Shown here: positions 1 to 5,975 of the stretch, piece after piece
Numbering within the stretch: position 1 is the stretch's first letter
Layout: the number at the start of each line of letters is the position of its first letter
Assembly: GCA_900321945.1 (NCBI GenBank)
Contig: ONXY01000275.1
Span: 1-8,321, forward strand
Length of the DNA stretch: 8,321 nt
Origin: an uncultured Eubacteriales bacterium
GTDB taxonomy: Bacteria > Bacillota_A > Clostridia > Christensenellales > Aristaeellaceae
Reading direction: 5' to 3'
The notes under the pieces: generated by a model
What the model was told of the DNA's origin: nothing
Seen by the model: the letters and a program-made list of their open reading frames with translations, nothing else
Database searches by the model: none
Program-made: the position numbers and the translations under genes

Positions 1-1118
1 TCCTCCACATAATTGCCGACCAGGCTGACGGCCGGATCGGCCGATTTGTACGCCAGGCTTTCGCTCCAGCAGTAGTAGACGAACGGCAATTGATCCCTGT
101 AATCGACGCCGCGGCCGACGGAGAAGATATAGTGTCCGGCCGGGCCCGCGCCTTCGCAGACCAGCAGGGGAGCGCCGGCCAGACTGCAGAGGCAGAAATC
201 CCCGCCCGCGCTGATCAGCGCGGGATCGGCGCCGTTCTGAACCGCGGCCTCCATCAGCATCCGGGCGAGCAGGTTCCGGCTTTCCTCCGAGGCGTACCAG
301 TCTTCGTTCCCGGCGAAAGCCTGTTCAAACGCCTCGTCCGTAATGCGGACGACATCCTCGCTGACCGCGTCCCGACGCCGGAACACCCACTCAGACTGAT
401 ACAGCCCGACGTTCAGAAGGATGGTATGGTCCGACAGCAGGGAGACGATATAGGAGATGGAATTGTCTACGACCGTGTAGAGGCGGCCGTCGTTCAGTCC
501 GGGATCAAACACGATCTCAAAGCTCTTTTCCACGCCGTCGCGGGTCCAGGTTATGGTCATTACGCCGTCCTTAATCACGGCGCCGCCCTGAATATTCAGT
601 TCCCCGGCATCCATGAACGCGCCGTTCATGCCGTATTTTACAATGTCCCAGGCTCCGTTGAAGTCCGCAGGGGTCAGCACGTCGCTGTATATGAGGGAAA
701 CGCTGCCCGCGACCTGCGTTTCCCGGGGACTCCGGGCGTAGGTCAGGACTGCGTGAACCGCGCCGTCGTATTCCAGCCTGTTAACCAGCTTTCCGTTTTC
801 CAGAACGTACTCGCTGAAGCCTATGGTCAGAACGCCGTTCTCCCAGGTGCAGCCGCTGTACTGTTCGGAGGAGCCGCCGCGGTTTATGACCGCGATCAGG
901 TTCTCCCCGTCGGTGTAGACCGCGAACCAGACGGGGCTGCCTCCCGCGCCGTCCGGAACGCCGTTGGCCCGGAATACCCTGCCGGGGTAGTTGTCCAGAT
1001 CTTCATATTCACAGAAATACCATTTTCCAAGGATTTCCGGATTCTCCGCCAGGGAGACCGTACCGAGCAGCCCGGTAAGCAGAACCACCGCCAGCATGAA
1101 CGCGGCCGTCTTTTTCAT
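1..1118 (-). CDS. Exported protein of unknown function, C-terminus beyond the window
   Basis: An uninterrupted frame of 372 codons begins at an ATG (1118-1116), preceded by an AGAGGAT ribosome binding site, and runs off the left edge without a stop, so the protein is partial. Residues 1-24 form a classical Sec signal peptide: KK at the N-terminus, a hydrophobic core AAFMLAVVLLTGLLG, and a likely signal peptidase I site after VSLA (residue 24). There is no lipobox cysteine, so secretion or a wall-facing location is more likely than a lipoprotein. The mature part has two beta-rich segments that each start with G-x-W (about 30-120, GKWYFCEYED; about 153-248, NGAWDIVKYG) and end in short aromatic strands (EWVFRRRD). 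This is suggestive of tandem lipocalin-like units, but that is inference. Residues 250-372 look different and more alpha/beta, with several Cys (309, 311, 321, 350). I do not recognise the family. It lies 154 bp downstream of a small membrane-protein gene and may share its promoter. Confidence 0.8.
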   Translation of the reverse strand, partial: MKKTAAFMLAVVLLTGLLGTVSLAENPEILGKWYFCEYEDLDNYPGRVFRANGVPDGAGGSPVWFAVYTDGENLIAVINRGGSSEQYSGCTWENGVLTIGFSEYVLENGKLVNRLEYDGAVHAVLTYARSPRETQVAGSVSLIYSDVLTPADFNGAWDIVKYGMNGAFMDAGELNIQGGAVIKDGVMTITWTRDGVEKSFEIVFDPGLNDGRLYTVVDNSISYIVSLLSDHTILLNVGLYQSEWVFRRRDAVSEDVVRITDEAFEQAFAGNEDWYASEESRNLLARMLMEAAVQNGADPALISAGGDFCLCSLAGAPLLVCEGAGPAGHYIFSVGRGVDYRDQLPFVYYCWSESLAYKSADPAVSLVGNYVE

Positions 1119-1272
1119 TTTTTTATCCTCTCTTTTCTTTTGCTTTCGTTTCCGGGGTTTTTCCCGTGCTTTTCCGGATTCCCTGTGATATCCGGTCCGC
1201 TTTCCGGACTGAGAAGCCGTCGGATTCGTTTTCAGATCCGCGGATCCGCCCGCTCCACTTCTCTTTTCGGAG

Positions 1273-1452
1273 TCAGCCCTGCCGGGCGGAGCGCATGCTG
1301 TCCAGCTTCGCGTTCAGGGCTCTGCCCGCCGCAGCCCCGCCCGTACAGAGCAGCGCGGTCGGAACCCCGCCGAGCTCGAATCCCATTTCCGTAACCAGCG
1401 CCAGCACCACAGTCACAACGACGAAACATCCCAGCCAGATCAGAACCTTCAT
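1273..1452 (-). CDS. Small hydrophobic membrane protein, 59 aa
   Basis: A 59-residue protein begins MKVLIWLGCFVVVTVV. Residues 3-20 form one transmembrane segment. A second hydrophobic, glycine-rich stretch (about 25-44, with GGVPTALL) may form a second, giving a hairpin with a short basic C-terminal tail ending DSMRSARQG. I chose the ATG at 1452, which lies 9 nt after a GGAGG; a TTG at 1455 (6 nt after it) would add one residue and cannot be excluded. I recall similar short GG-x-PTALL membrane proteins in Clostridia, but no function is known to me. It lies 70 bp downstream of a promoter-like motif that also occurs before the 4394 gene, and 154 bp upstream of the exported-protein gene. A role in envelope stress would fit the promoter type but is only inference. 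Confidence 0.65.
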   Translation of the reverse strand: MKVLIWLGCFVVVTVVLALVTEMGFELGGVPTALLCTGGAAAGRALNAKLDSMRSARQG

Positions 1453-1461
1453 CAATTTATA

Positions 1462-1466
1462 CCTCC
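1462..1466 (-). promoter_or_regulatory. Ribosome binding site deciding the start of the 59-aa gene
   Basis: GGAGG on the minus strand, 9 nt before ATG 1452 and 6 nt before the in-frame TTG at 1455. ATG is preferred because of the stronger start codon and normal spacing. Confidence 0.6.
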
Positions 1467-1521
1467 GTTTTCTTTTTCCCGGCGGCTCCGGGGAGCGCCT
1501 TTTCGCACCGCCTCTGCGGAC

Positions 1522-1564
1522 GGCTTACACCAGTAATAACCGCGGGAACGGAAAAAGGTTACAG
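1522..1564 (-). promoter_or_regulatory. ECF-sigma-like promoter motif, copy A
   Basis: Read on the minus strand, CTGTAACCTTTTTC is followed, 18 nt after its AACC, by TATTACTGGTGTAAG. Copy B at 4531-4572 has the same two blocks (CTGTAACCTTTC and TATTCCTGATGTAAC) with exactly the same 18-nt spacing. The AACC -35 core fits extracytoplasmic-function sigma promoters of Firmicutes. A-rich tracts immediately upstream (plus 1572-1588) resemble an UP element. Transcription would start near 1515 and give a leader of about 60 nt to the 59-aa membrane-protein gene. What is seen is the conserved pair; the ECF assignment is inference. Confidence 0.5.
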
Positions 1565-1611
1565 CGCTCTTCTTTTTTCTTCATTTTTCCCCCGGTTTCG
1601 CGGAGCGGAAA

Positions 1612-1638
1612 GAGGACCGGCCGTTTCGGCCGGTCCTC
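1612..1638 (-). terminator. GC-rich hairpin downstream of the PurA-like gene
   Basis: A perfect 12-bp inverted repeat (GAGGACCGGCCG / CGGCCGGTCCTC) with a 3-nt loop lies 36 nt after the PurA-like stop codon. On the minus strand the stem is followed by only three T residues and then CCGC, so it is a strong hairpin with a poor U-tract. It most likely acts as a terminator or as a 3'-end barrier protecting the transcript. No better terminator is seen before the next promoter motif. Confidence 0.55.
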
Positions 1639-1674
1639 CCGGAGAGATTCCGGCGGCGTCACTGCCGCGGCCGG

Positions 1675-2859
1675 TTACCGGCCCGCGGCCGCGCGGACGC
1701 CGAAGGGGCTGTCAGAAAAATACGCCCTGTCAAAATGTCCGGCAAAAACTTCCGGAGACAGGCCGCAGGCAAGCTTCCCGTCCGTCTCGTTCAGATGGGT
1801 GATCAGCACGGAAGCGGCCGCGTCCGGAAGCACGGCCCTGGTTTCCGCCAGGTCCGCGTTCACCCGGGCGAGCACCGCTTCCGGATCGAAAAAACCGTAC
1901 CGCAGGGTTTCCTGATGCGGGTTCGGCACATTGGTCCGGTCCGTCATGTCCGGATTGATGCTTTCCTTCGGGCATTCGGTCGGAAACGGGCCCGCTCCGT
2001 GGCGGGTCAGATAGGACCGGGTGACGTAGATGATTTCCGTTTCCGTTTTCCCGGGCAGCGCGGCGATTCTCCCGGCGCTGATCAGGGAGGTGGTCCGGCT
2101 TGGCGTCAGATAGGGATAATCCGCTTTGTTTCCGGCGTCCAGCGCCAGACCCTGACCGGCTTCAAAGAGCAGGAAAGGCCAGTCTTCCGCCAGCTTATTC
2201 CAGTCCTCGTACCGCTCTGTCAGGGAGATCATTTTCAGCAGGTCCGCCCGGCTGCTGCGGATCAGGCCCTCGTTTTCCAGAAGATCCCGCCATTCCGGCC
2301 CCGCCGTCATGCCGAGAGCGGACAGACGCCGCGGGACGTATTCCCGGATGATTCTCCGGCAGTAGGCCGCGTATTCCGCTTCGCCGGTTTCACACAGACG
2401 CCCCCAGCGGAGAGCCCAGCCGGTGTTCAGGAAGCGGAGGCGGGTTTCCTGAATGCCGCATCCGCAGGACCCGTGGCGGGACTTTCCCCTGTTTTCCTCA
2501 ATGATCTGGCCAAGCATCATGTCCCAGGGAGTGGATACCCGGCACCGATCTGAAATCAGAAGGCGCGGGATCATTCCGAAATCCCGTTCCAGCTCCTCCC
2601 GCTCCTGCGCGTACAGCAGCGGGTTGACGATGAAATCCCTGTCCGCGCAGGACGCCGCGCCGCGCAGGGACGCGGAGCCGAAATGATGAAACACATGGCG
2701 CCGGCCGTCCGGCAGATCCACCGTATGTCCCCGCTGGGCGCCGCCGTTGATCAGCACGTTCAGGCACGGCTTTTTTTCCCGGGACGCGGCGAAATCCGCG
2801 GCCATCCCCTTTCCCTCGTCTCCGTAGCTGCATCCGATCACAATCACAGCCCTGCGCAT
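1675..2859 (-). CDS. Divergent adenylosuccinate synthetase (PurA) paralogue
   Basis: This 394-aa protein has the PurA fold signatures in order: an N-terminal P-loop-like GCSYGDEGKG (9-18) in place of the usual WGDEGKGK, with the catalytic Asp kept (D14); GGAQRGHT (39-46) with the catalytic His kept (H45) but the usual N-A before GHT changed to Q-R; GSCGCGIQET (130-139) where PurA has GTTGRGIGP; FEAGQGLALD (232-241); TPSRTTS (252-258); and RHGAGPFPTE (286-295). The Arg-rich GRPRRxGW loop is reduced to a single Arg (LRYGFFD, R320). The guanine-reading TKLD appears as THLN (354-357). The protein is shorter than typical PurA (about 430 aa) near its C-terminus. PurA joins aspartate to IMP using GTP in AMP synthesis. 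Here the catalytic core looks intact, but the nucleotide-recognition positions do not, so a different nucleotide substrate or energy donor is plausible (inference). No purB or other purine gene is nearby. The start is ATG 2859 with AAAGGAGG upstream. Confidence 0.8.
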   Translation of the reverse strand: MRRAVIVIGCSYGDEGKGMAADFAASREKKPCLNVLINGGAQRGHTVDLPDGRRHVFHHFGSASLRGAASCADRDFIVNPLLYAQEREELERDFGMIPRLLISDRCRVSTPWDMMLGQIIEENRGKSRHGSCGCGIQETRLRFLNTGWALRWGRLCETGEAEYAAYCRRIIREYVPRRLSALGMTAGPEWRDLLENEGLIRSSRADLLKMISLTERYEDWNKLAEDWPFLLFEAGQGLALDAGNKADYPYLTPSRTTSLISAGRIAALPGKTETEIIYVTRSYLTRHGAGPFPTECPKESINPDMTDRTNVPNPHQETLRYGFFDPEAVLARVNADLAETRAVLPDAAASVLITHLNETDGKLACGLSPEVFAGHFDRAYFSDSPFGVRAAAGR

Positions 2860-2897
2860 GGCCTTTCCTCCTTTACCGTCCGGTTCCGTTCATTCTG

Positions 2898-2927
2898 AAA
2901 AAAACCGGGAAGGGAGTTCCTTCCCGG
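2898..2927 (-). terminator. Intrinsic terminator after the VWA gene
   Basis: On the minus strand CCGGGAAGG, a 5-nt loop AACTC, and CCTTCCCGG form a perfect 9-bp stem followed directly by seven T residues, 25 nt after the VWA stop codon. This is a canonical rho-independent terminator. It lies only 38 nt upstream of the PurA-like start codon. Confidence 0.9.
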
Positions 2928-2952
2928 CACGGGCGGCTCCGTGTCTTCCCGG

Positions 2953-3825
2953 TCAGCCGGCGCCCGTATCCCAGCTGATCTCCCGCATGCCGGGCGTTTC
3001 CGGCTCCTGCCGCGCGGCGAATTCCGTAACGATATCCACCAGCCTTCCGGAAATATCGTCCAGATTCGCCACCTGGAAGTGTCCCCCGGGCAGAATGCTT
3101 CCGAAGGAACGCGACGCCGCTTCCAGGTAACGGTCCACCTGGCGGTGGGTGACGTGCAGGTGCCGGATGTCAAATTTCTCCGCGGCGCGGGCGTAGAGGT
3201 CCTTCGTTTCCACGTCGGCCGTCAGCCTGTCGCCGGTTGCCGCGGCGAGAGGCGCCATGGGCAGATAGGGGTTCATCGGTTCATCCCCCATGGTGATGAT
3301 CAGGCCCTTTTTCCCCCGCTTCCAGCAGTCGAGCTTCGTGTGACGCAGGCCCATGTACCAGGCGGCCGTGTAGGATTCAAACGCGTTGCCGCCGCCGCCG
3401 TGCTCCATGTAAACCATGTCCAGCTGCTCCGCAATGCGGATATCGGATTCGAACTGGGAGATCTGGATCGGGGCCCGGTCGTAACTCAGATCCCCGATTC
3501 CCATGATCATGAACTCCACGTCCTGAATGACGCCGTACAGCCGGGTCATGACCTCGTTCATCTTTTTCGCCACTTCCGCGGAGGCGGGGCCCATGCTGCC
3601 GGTCACGTCCAGCGCCAGAATCACCGGAACGGTCCGGGGATGATCCGCGCTGTCGCAGCATTCCCGCATTACATTCATCGGGTTCAGCTTCGGATGAAGC
3701 ACGCGCTGGGTAAAGATCTGCTGATCCGTCAGGCCGCTGTCCAGATGACCCGCGTCGTTCACCGCGCGGCCCCTGGAAGCGCTGTAGGTCACAAAACTGT
3801 TTCTGGTCCATACTCCGCTGCCCAT
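2953..3825 (-). CDS. VWA (von Willebrand A / MIDAS) domain protein
   Basis: A 290-aa soluble protein without a signal peptide or membrane segment. Its centre is a von Willebrand factor A domain: a hydrophobic strand VPVILAL leads into the MIDAS motif DVTGSM (73-78, D-x-T-G-S), with a second strand VEFMIMGIGD (103-112), a Gly-rich loop with acidic and hydroxyl residues (GGGGNAFES, 143-151), and IITMGDE (176-182) as later metal-site positions. Such domains bind a divalent cation and a protein partner, often with AAA ATPases or stress complexes; no ATPase is seen here. The C-terminal 70 residues (HLHVTHRQVDRYLEAASRSFG onward) appear specific to this family. I chose ATG 3825: GGAGG lies 7 nt away, whereas the in-frame TTG at 3831 would leave only 1 nt. 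The upstream gene ends 2 nt before this start, so the two are co-translated and probably functionally linked. Exact function unknown. Confidence 0.85.
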   Translation of the reverse strand: MGSGVWTRNSFVTYSASRGRAVNDAGHLDSGLTDQQIFTQRVLHPKLNPMNVMRECCDSADHPRTVPVILALDVTGSMGPASAEVAKKMNEVMTRLYGVIQDVEFMIMGIGDLSYDRAPIQISQFESDIRIAEQLDMVYMEHGGGGNAFESYTAAWYMGLRHTKLDCWKRGKKGLIITMGDEPMNPYLPMAPLAAATGDRLTADVETKDLYARAAEKFDIRHLHVTHRQVDRYLEAASRSFGSILPGGHFQVANLDDISGRLVDIVTEFAARQEPETPGMREISWDTGAG

Positions 3826-3827
3826 AT

Positions 3828-4394
3828 TCAAGCCTCCTTCTCATCCGGGGTATCGTCCTCATCGTCCCCGTCGAACAGATCCTCCATGAAACCGAAATCC
3901 CCTTTCATGCCGAGCATCAGGGGCAGCATGGCGGAAAAACCGCCGTCCTTTCCCTTCATCATGGAGGAAAGCATCATGTATTTCATGATACGGCCGGCGC
4001 CTTTCCGGCCCTTTACCCCGTTCCGGCCGAAGACGGAGACGATCCGGCCGTACAGGTAGGTGCTGCCCATGAAGAGATGACGTTCCGGCACCAGAGTTTC
4101 CACGGTCGCGTCCTCGTAGTTGATGGCGGTGATCGTATCCTCGCCGACGGCCAGCACGCACCTCGGCGATCCGCCGGAAAGGATGATATCCCCGGGATTC
4201 ACCCTGTTGGACGGCATGACGAAGAAAAAGTCCTCGCCCGCGTCCAGCACGAAGCTGTCGCAGTTTGTCAGGCGCTTTTTCTCCGGATCGCAGGTGCGGT
4301 AGCCGGCTCTGGTCCTGACGGCGATTCCGCCGTCCATGGACAGCCGGCAGAGCCCCGGAGCCACTTTTCCGCAGATTCCTTCAAACATGTTCAC
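3828..4394 (-). CDS. Conserved-looking 188-aa protein of unknown function
   Basis: I do not recognise a characterised family. The first 120 residues look like a compact beta-rich domain (GICGKVAPGLCRLSMDGGIAV; DFFFVMPSNRVNPGDIILSGG at 55-75; INYEDATVETLVPERH at 91-106). The phrase NPGDIIL resembles a small beta-barrel that presents a binding surface, but this is only a visual impression. Residues 135-170 are rich in Met and Gly (MKYMMLSSMMKG, MLPLMLGMKG) and the tail (171-188) is strongly acidic (DLFDGDDEDDTPDEKEA). The GTG start at 4394 sits 8 nt after GGAGG; an ATG at 4388 would be 14 nt away and is less likely. It is the first gene of a two-gene unit, with the VWA gene starting 2 nt after its stop and the VWA ribosome binding site inside its last codons. 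A long structured leader and an ECF-like promoter motif lie upstream. Partnership with the VWA protein is inferred from the coupling. Confidence 0.8.
   Translation of the reverse strand: MNMFEGICGKVAPGLCRLSMDGGIAVRTRAGYRTCDPEKKRLTNCDSFVLDAGEDFFFVMPSNRVNPGDIILSGGSPRCVLAVGEDTITAINYEDATVETLVPERHLFMGSTYLYGRIVSVFGRNGVKGRKGAGRIMKYMMLSSMMKGKDGGFSAMLPLMLGMKGDFGFMEDLFDGDDEDDTPDEKEA
3833..3837 (-). promoter_or_regulatory. Ribosome binding site deciding the VWA start
   Basis: GGAGG on the minus strand inside the last codons of the upstream gene, 7 nt before ATG 3825. It rules against the TTG at 3831, which would be 1 nt away, and indicates translational coupling of the pair. Confidence 0.75.
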
Positions 4395-4402
4395 GCTTTT
4401 GT

Positions 4403-4410
4403 CCTCCTTT
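4403..4410 (-). promoter_or_regulatory. Ribosome binding site deciding the GTG start at 4394
   Basis: AAAGGAGG on the minus strand with 8 nt between GGAGG and GTG 4394. The alternative ATG at 4388 is 14 nt away, so the GTG is preferred. Confidence 0.65.
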
Positions 4411-4421
4411 TCTGTTTGTTA

Positions 4422-4481
4422 CCGCGTTTCCGGACGTTTTTCCGGAAACGCGGGCCGGATTCTTCCGGCCCCGGAAACGCG
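4422..4481 (-). repeat. Leader repeats and hairpins with two possible pairings
   Basis: On the minus strand the leader of the 4394 gene contains CGCGTTTCCGG twice (4481-4471 and 4452-4442) and its complement once (CCGGAAACGCGG, 4433-4422). The nearer copy, extended by one base at 4453, forms a perfect 12-bp hairpin with an 8-nt loop. The farther copy could pair with the same strand instead, enclosing a third small hairpin (GGCCGG / CCGGCC, 4453-4470). The structure ends about 12 nt before the ribosome binding site and has no terminal U-tract, so it does not look like a simple terminator. A regulatory leader or an mRNA-stabilising structure is possible. Confidence 0.6.
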
Positions 4482-4530
4482 CCGGGATGCGGAACGGCCG
4501 GGCGGTTTTCCGGAGCCGCTTCCGCGGCCG

Positions 4531-4572
4531 GGTTACATCAGGAATACCCGCCGGGAATGTGAAAGGTTACAG
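4531..4572 (-). promoter_or_regulatory. ECF-sigma-like promoter motif, copy B
   Basis: CTGTAACCTTTC and, 18 nt after AACC, TATTCCTGATGTAACC on the minus strand match copy A at 1522-1564 in both blocks and in exact spacing, while the sequence between them has diverged. Two A-tracts (plus 4584-4588 and 4593-4598) lie just upstream and could serve as an UP element. Transcription would begin near 4524 and give a leader of about 130 nt to the GTG at 4394. The sigma class is inferred from the AACC core. Confidence 0.5.
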
Positions 4573-4781
4573 CCGCCGGAAAGTTTTTCCGGTTTTTTCG
4601 GATCCGCCGGGCAGACGGAAACAGAAGCTTTTCCGGTCCGCGGGACGGACGCGGACGGAGAAGCGGCCCTGACTGTCCGCGGCCGCGGGAACGGACGGAC
4701 AGGGAATACGCGCCCGGCGGATTACAGGGTTTCCGAAAGGGTTTTATGCTTTTGTATATCTGACGAAACAGACGGGAATGC

Positions 4782-5975
4782 TTATTTTTCCCGGTTCAGC
4801 CGGAACGCCACGGAACGCCGGAGATACTCCAGGTACTCCGCATCGCGGCACATGGCCTTGCCCGGCGCGTCGGAGAGCTTGGCGACCGCCCGGCCGTTGA
4901 CCGTCTGCAGCTTGATAACGATATTCAGCGCGTTTTCACAGGTGTCGTTGGAGCAGAAGGTTCCGATGCCGAAGGAAACCTTCGCCCTCTCTTTGAAATA
5001 ATCATAGAGCGCCTGAGCCCGGTCAAAGTCGAGACTGTCGCTGAACAGAAGCAGCTTCGTTTTCGGATCCGCGCCGTATTTCAGATAGTGAGCGATCATC
5101 TTTTCGCCCCAGGCGTAGGGATCCCCGCTGTCATGGCGTACGCCGGAAAAGTTGTTCACCATGGCCCGGTTGAAATCCAGCAGGAACAGATCCGTGGTTA
5201 CGGTGTCCGTCAGAGCCGTTCCGTTGTCGCCGCGGTATTCGTCGTACCAGTCCTCAAGGGCGTAATGATTGGTGTAGGCCAGCGGAATGGAGTCGATGCC
5301 CTGGTACATCTGTACGAATTCATGGGCGTAGGTGCCGACCGGAGTGAGCCCGTATTTTTTCGCCAGCCATACGTTGGAGGTGCCCACGCAGTTTCCGGTC
5401 TCCGACGCCAGGCGGCGGACCGCCTCGTCCTCCCATTCCCGGGAGAGCCGCCGGCGGCAGCCGAACTCAGCAAACCGGAAAGTATACCGGCCTTCCCGGA
5501 AATCCCGGATCTTCTGATTCAGCCGCTCTTCCGCCGAGCGTCTCAGAGCGTCGTAGTCGAATTCCAGGCGGAAATAAACCTCGTTGACGATCTCCAGCAG
5601 GTAAATCTCGAACTGCATGGCGGAGAACAGCGGGCCCCGGACCACGATTTTCAGCTCTCCCTCTTCGGTCAGATCCGTTTCGACATAGTCCCGGATCGGA
5701 TGCCAGAGGCGGAGAAACTCCACATAGTCGCTTTTGATGAAGCGGATGGAACGAAGGTAGTCCAGCTCATCCTTCGTGAAGGACAGCGTGCACAGATGAT
5801 CGATCTGAGCGTTGATCTCCTCAAACATCTCCCGGGTAAAAACCACGCCCTCGTTCCGGCAGCGGAAATAGTATTCTCCGCTCAGATTCGTATGCTTATG
5901 GAAAATCACCTGGTCCATGTTGAATTTGTACAGATCCGTATCCAGCAGGGACTGGACGACAGGCTCAAGCTTCAT
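4782..5975 (-). CDS. pncB: Nicotinate phosphoribosyltransferase
   Basis: Converts nicotinate and PRPP, with ATP hydrolysis, to nicotinate mononucleotide (NaMN), the entry step of the Preiss-Handler salvage pathway in the cytoplasm. The 397-aa length is normal for bacterial PncB. The N-terminus has the family pattern LLDTDLYKFNM (10-20). FGCRRRLS (171-178) matches the usual FGTRRR segment. GTYAHE (214-219) carries the His (H218) equivalent to the one phosphorylated in E. coli PncB. GVRHDSGDP (278-286), FSDSLD (311-316) and GIGTF (337-341) form the phosphoribosyl-binding C-terminal half. The start is ATG 5975 with AAAGGAG upstream, overlapping the nadD end by 11 nt. It is the last gene of the NAD salvage operon. 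No frame disruption or missing key residue is seen. Confidence 0.96.
   Translation of the reverse strand: MKLEPVVQSLLDTDLYKFNMDQVIFHKHTNLSGEYYFRCRNEGVVFTREMFEEINAQIDHLCTLSFTKDELDYLRSIRFIKSDYVEFLRLWHPIRDYVETDLTEEGELKIVVRGPLFSAMQFEIYLLEIVNEVYFRLEFDYDALRRSAEERLNQKIRDFREGRYTFRFAEFGCRRRLSREWEDEAVRRLASETGNCVGTSNVWLAKKYGLTPVGTYAHEFVQMYQGIDSIPLAYTNHYALEDWYDEYRGDNGTALTDTVTTDLFLLDFNRAMVNNFSGVRHDSGDPYAWGEKMIAHYLKYGADPKTKLLLFSDSLDFDRAQALYDYFKERAKVSFGIGTFCSNDTCENALNIVIKLQTVNGRAVAKLSDAPGKAMCRDAEYLEYLRRSVAFRLNREK

Larger units (their letters stand above)
4395..4781. other. 387-bp intergenic region between pncB and the 4394 gene
   Basis: No credible gene. Reading in the minus direction after the pncB stop, there is about 180 bp with no clear terminator, including a 12-bp GC palindrome with a NotI-type core at 4677-4688. 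Then come A-rich tracts (plus 4584-4598), the ECF-like promoter motif (4531-4572), the leader with repeats and hairpins (4422-4481), and finally AAAGGAGG (4403-4410) for the GTG start at 4394. Because no pncB terminator is visible, read-through from the NAD operon into the downstream pair is possible. Confidence 0.7.

Noticed and set aside
1119..1272. Possible terminator or promoter between the 59-aa gene and the exported-protein gene
   Set aside because: Only a weak 5-bp hairpin (GTCCG/CGGAC) without a U-tract and no convincing -35/-10 pair could be seen.
90..1394. 434-aa open frame on the plus strand
   Set aside because: It is antisense to a frame with a signal peptide and a ribosome binding site. 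Its composition (Gly/Arg/Val/Pro-rich, no motif) is typical of GC-rich shadow frames.
1525..1584. Mini-frame of 19 codons (MKKKEERCNLFPF...) on the minus strand
   Set aside because: It overlaps the promoter motif, and copy B of the motif has no equivalent ATG, so the shared sequence is better explained as a promoter than as a coding leader.
2941..4059. 372-aa open frame on the plus strand
   Set aside because: It lies opposite the VWA gene and its partner, which have recognised motifs and ribosome binding sites; the plus-strand product has no recognisable pattern.
4677..4688. 12-bp perfect GC palindrome with a NotI-type core
   Set aside because: Expected now and then in GC-rich DNA. It has no U-tract and no second copy nearby, so no function can be supported.
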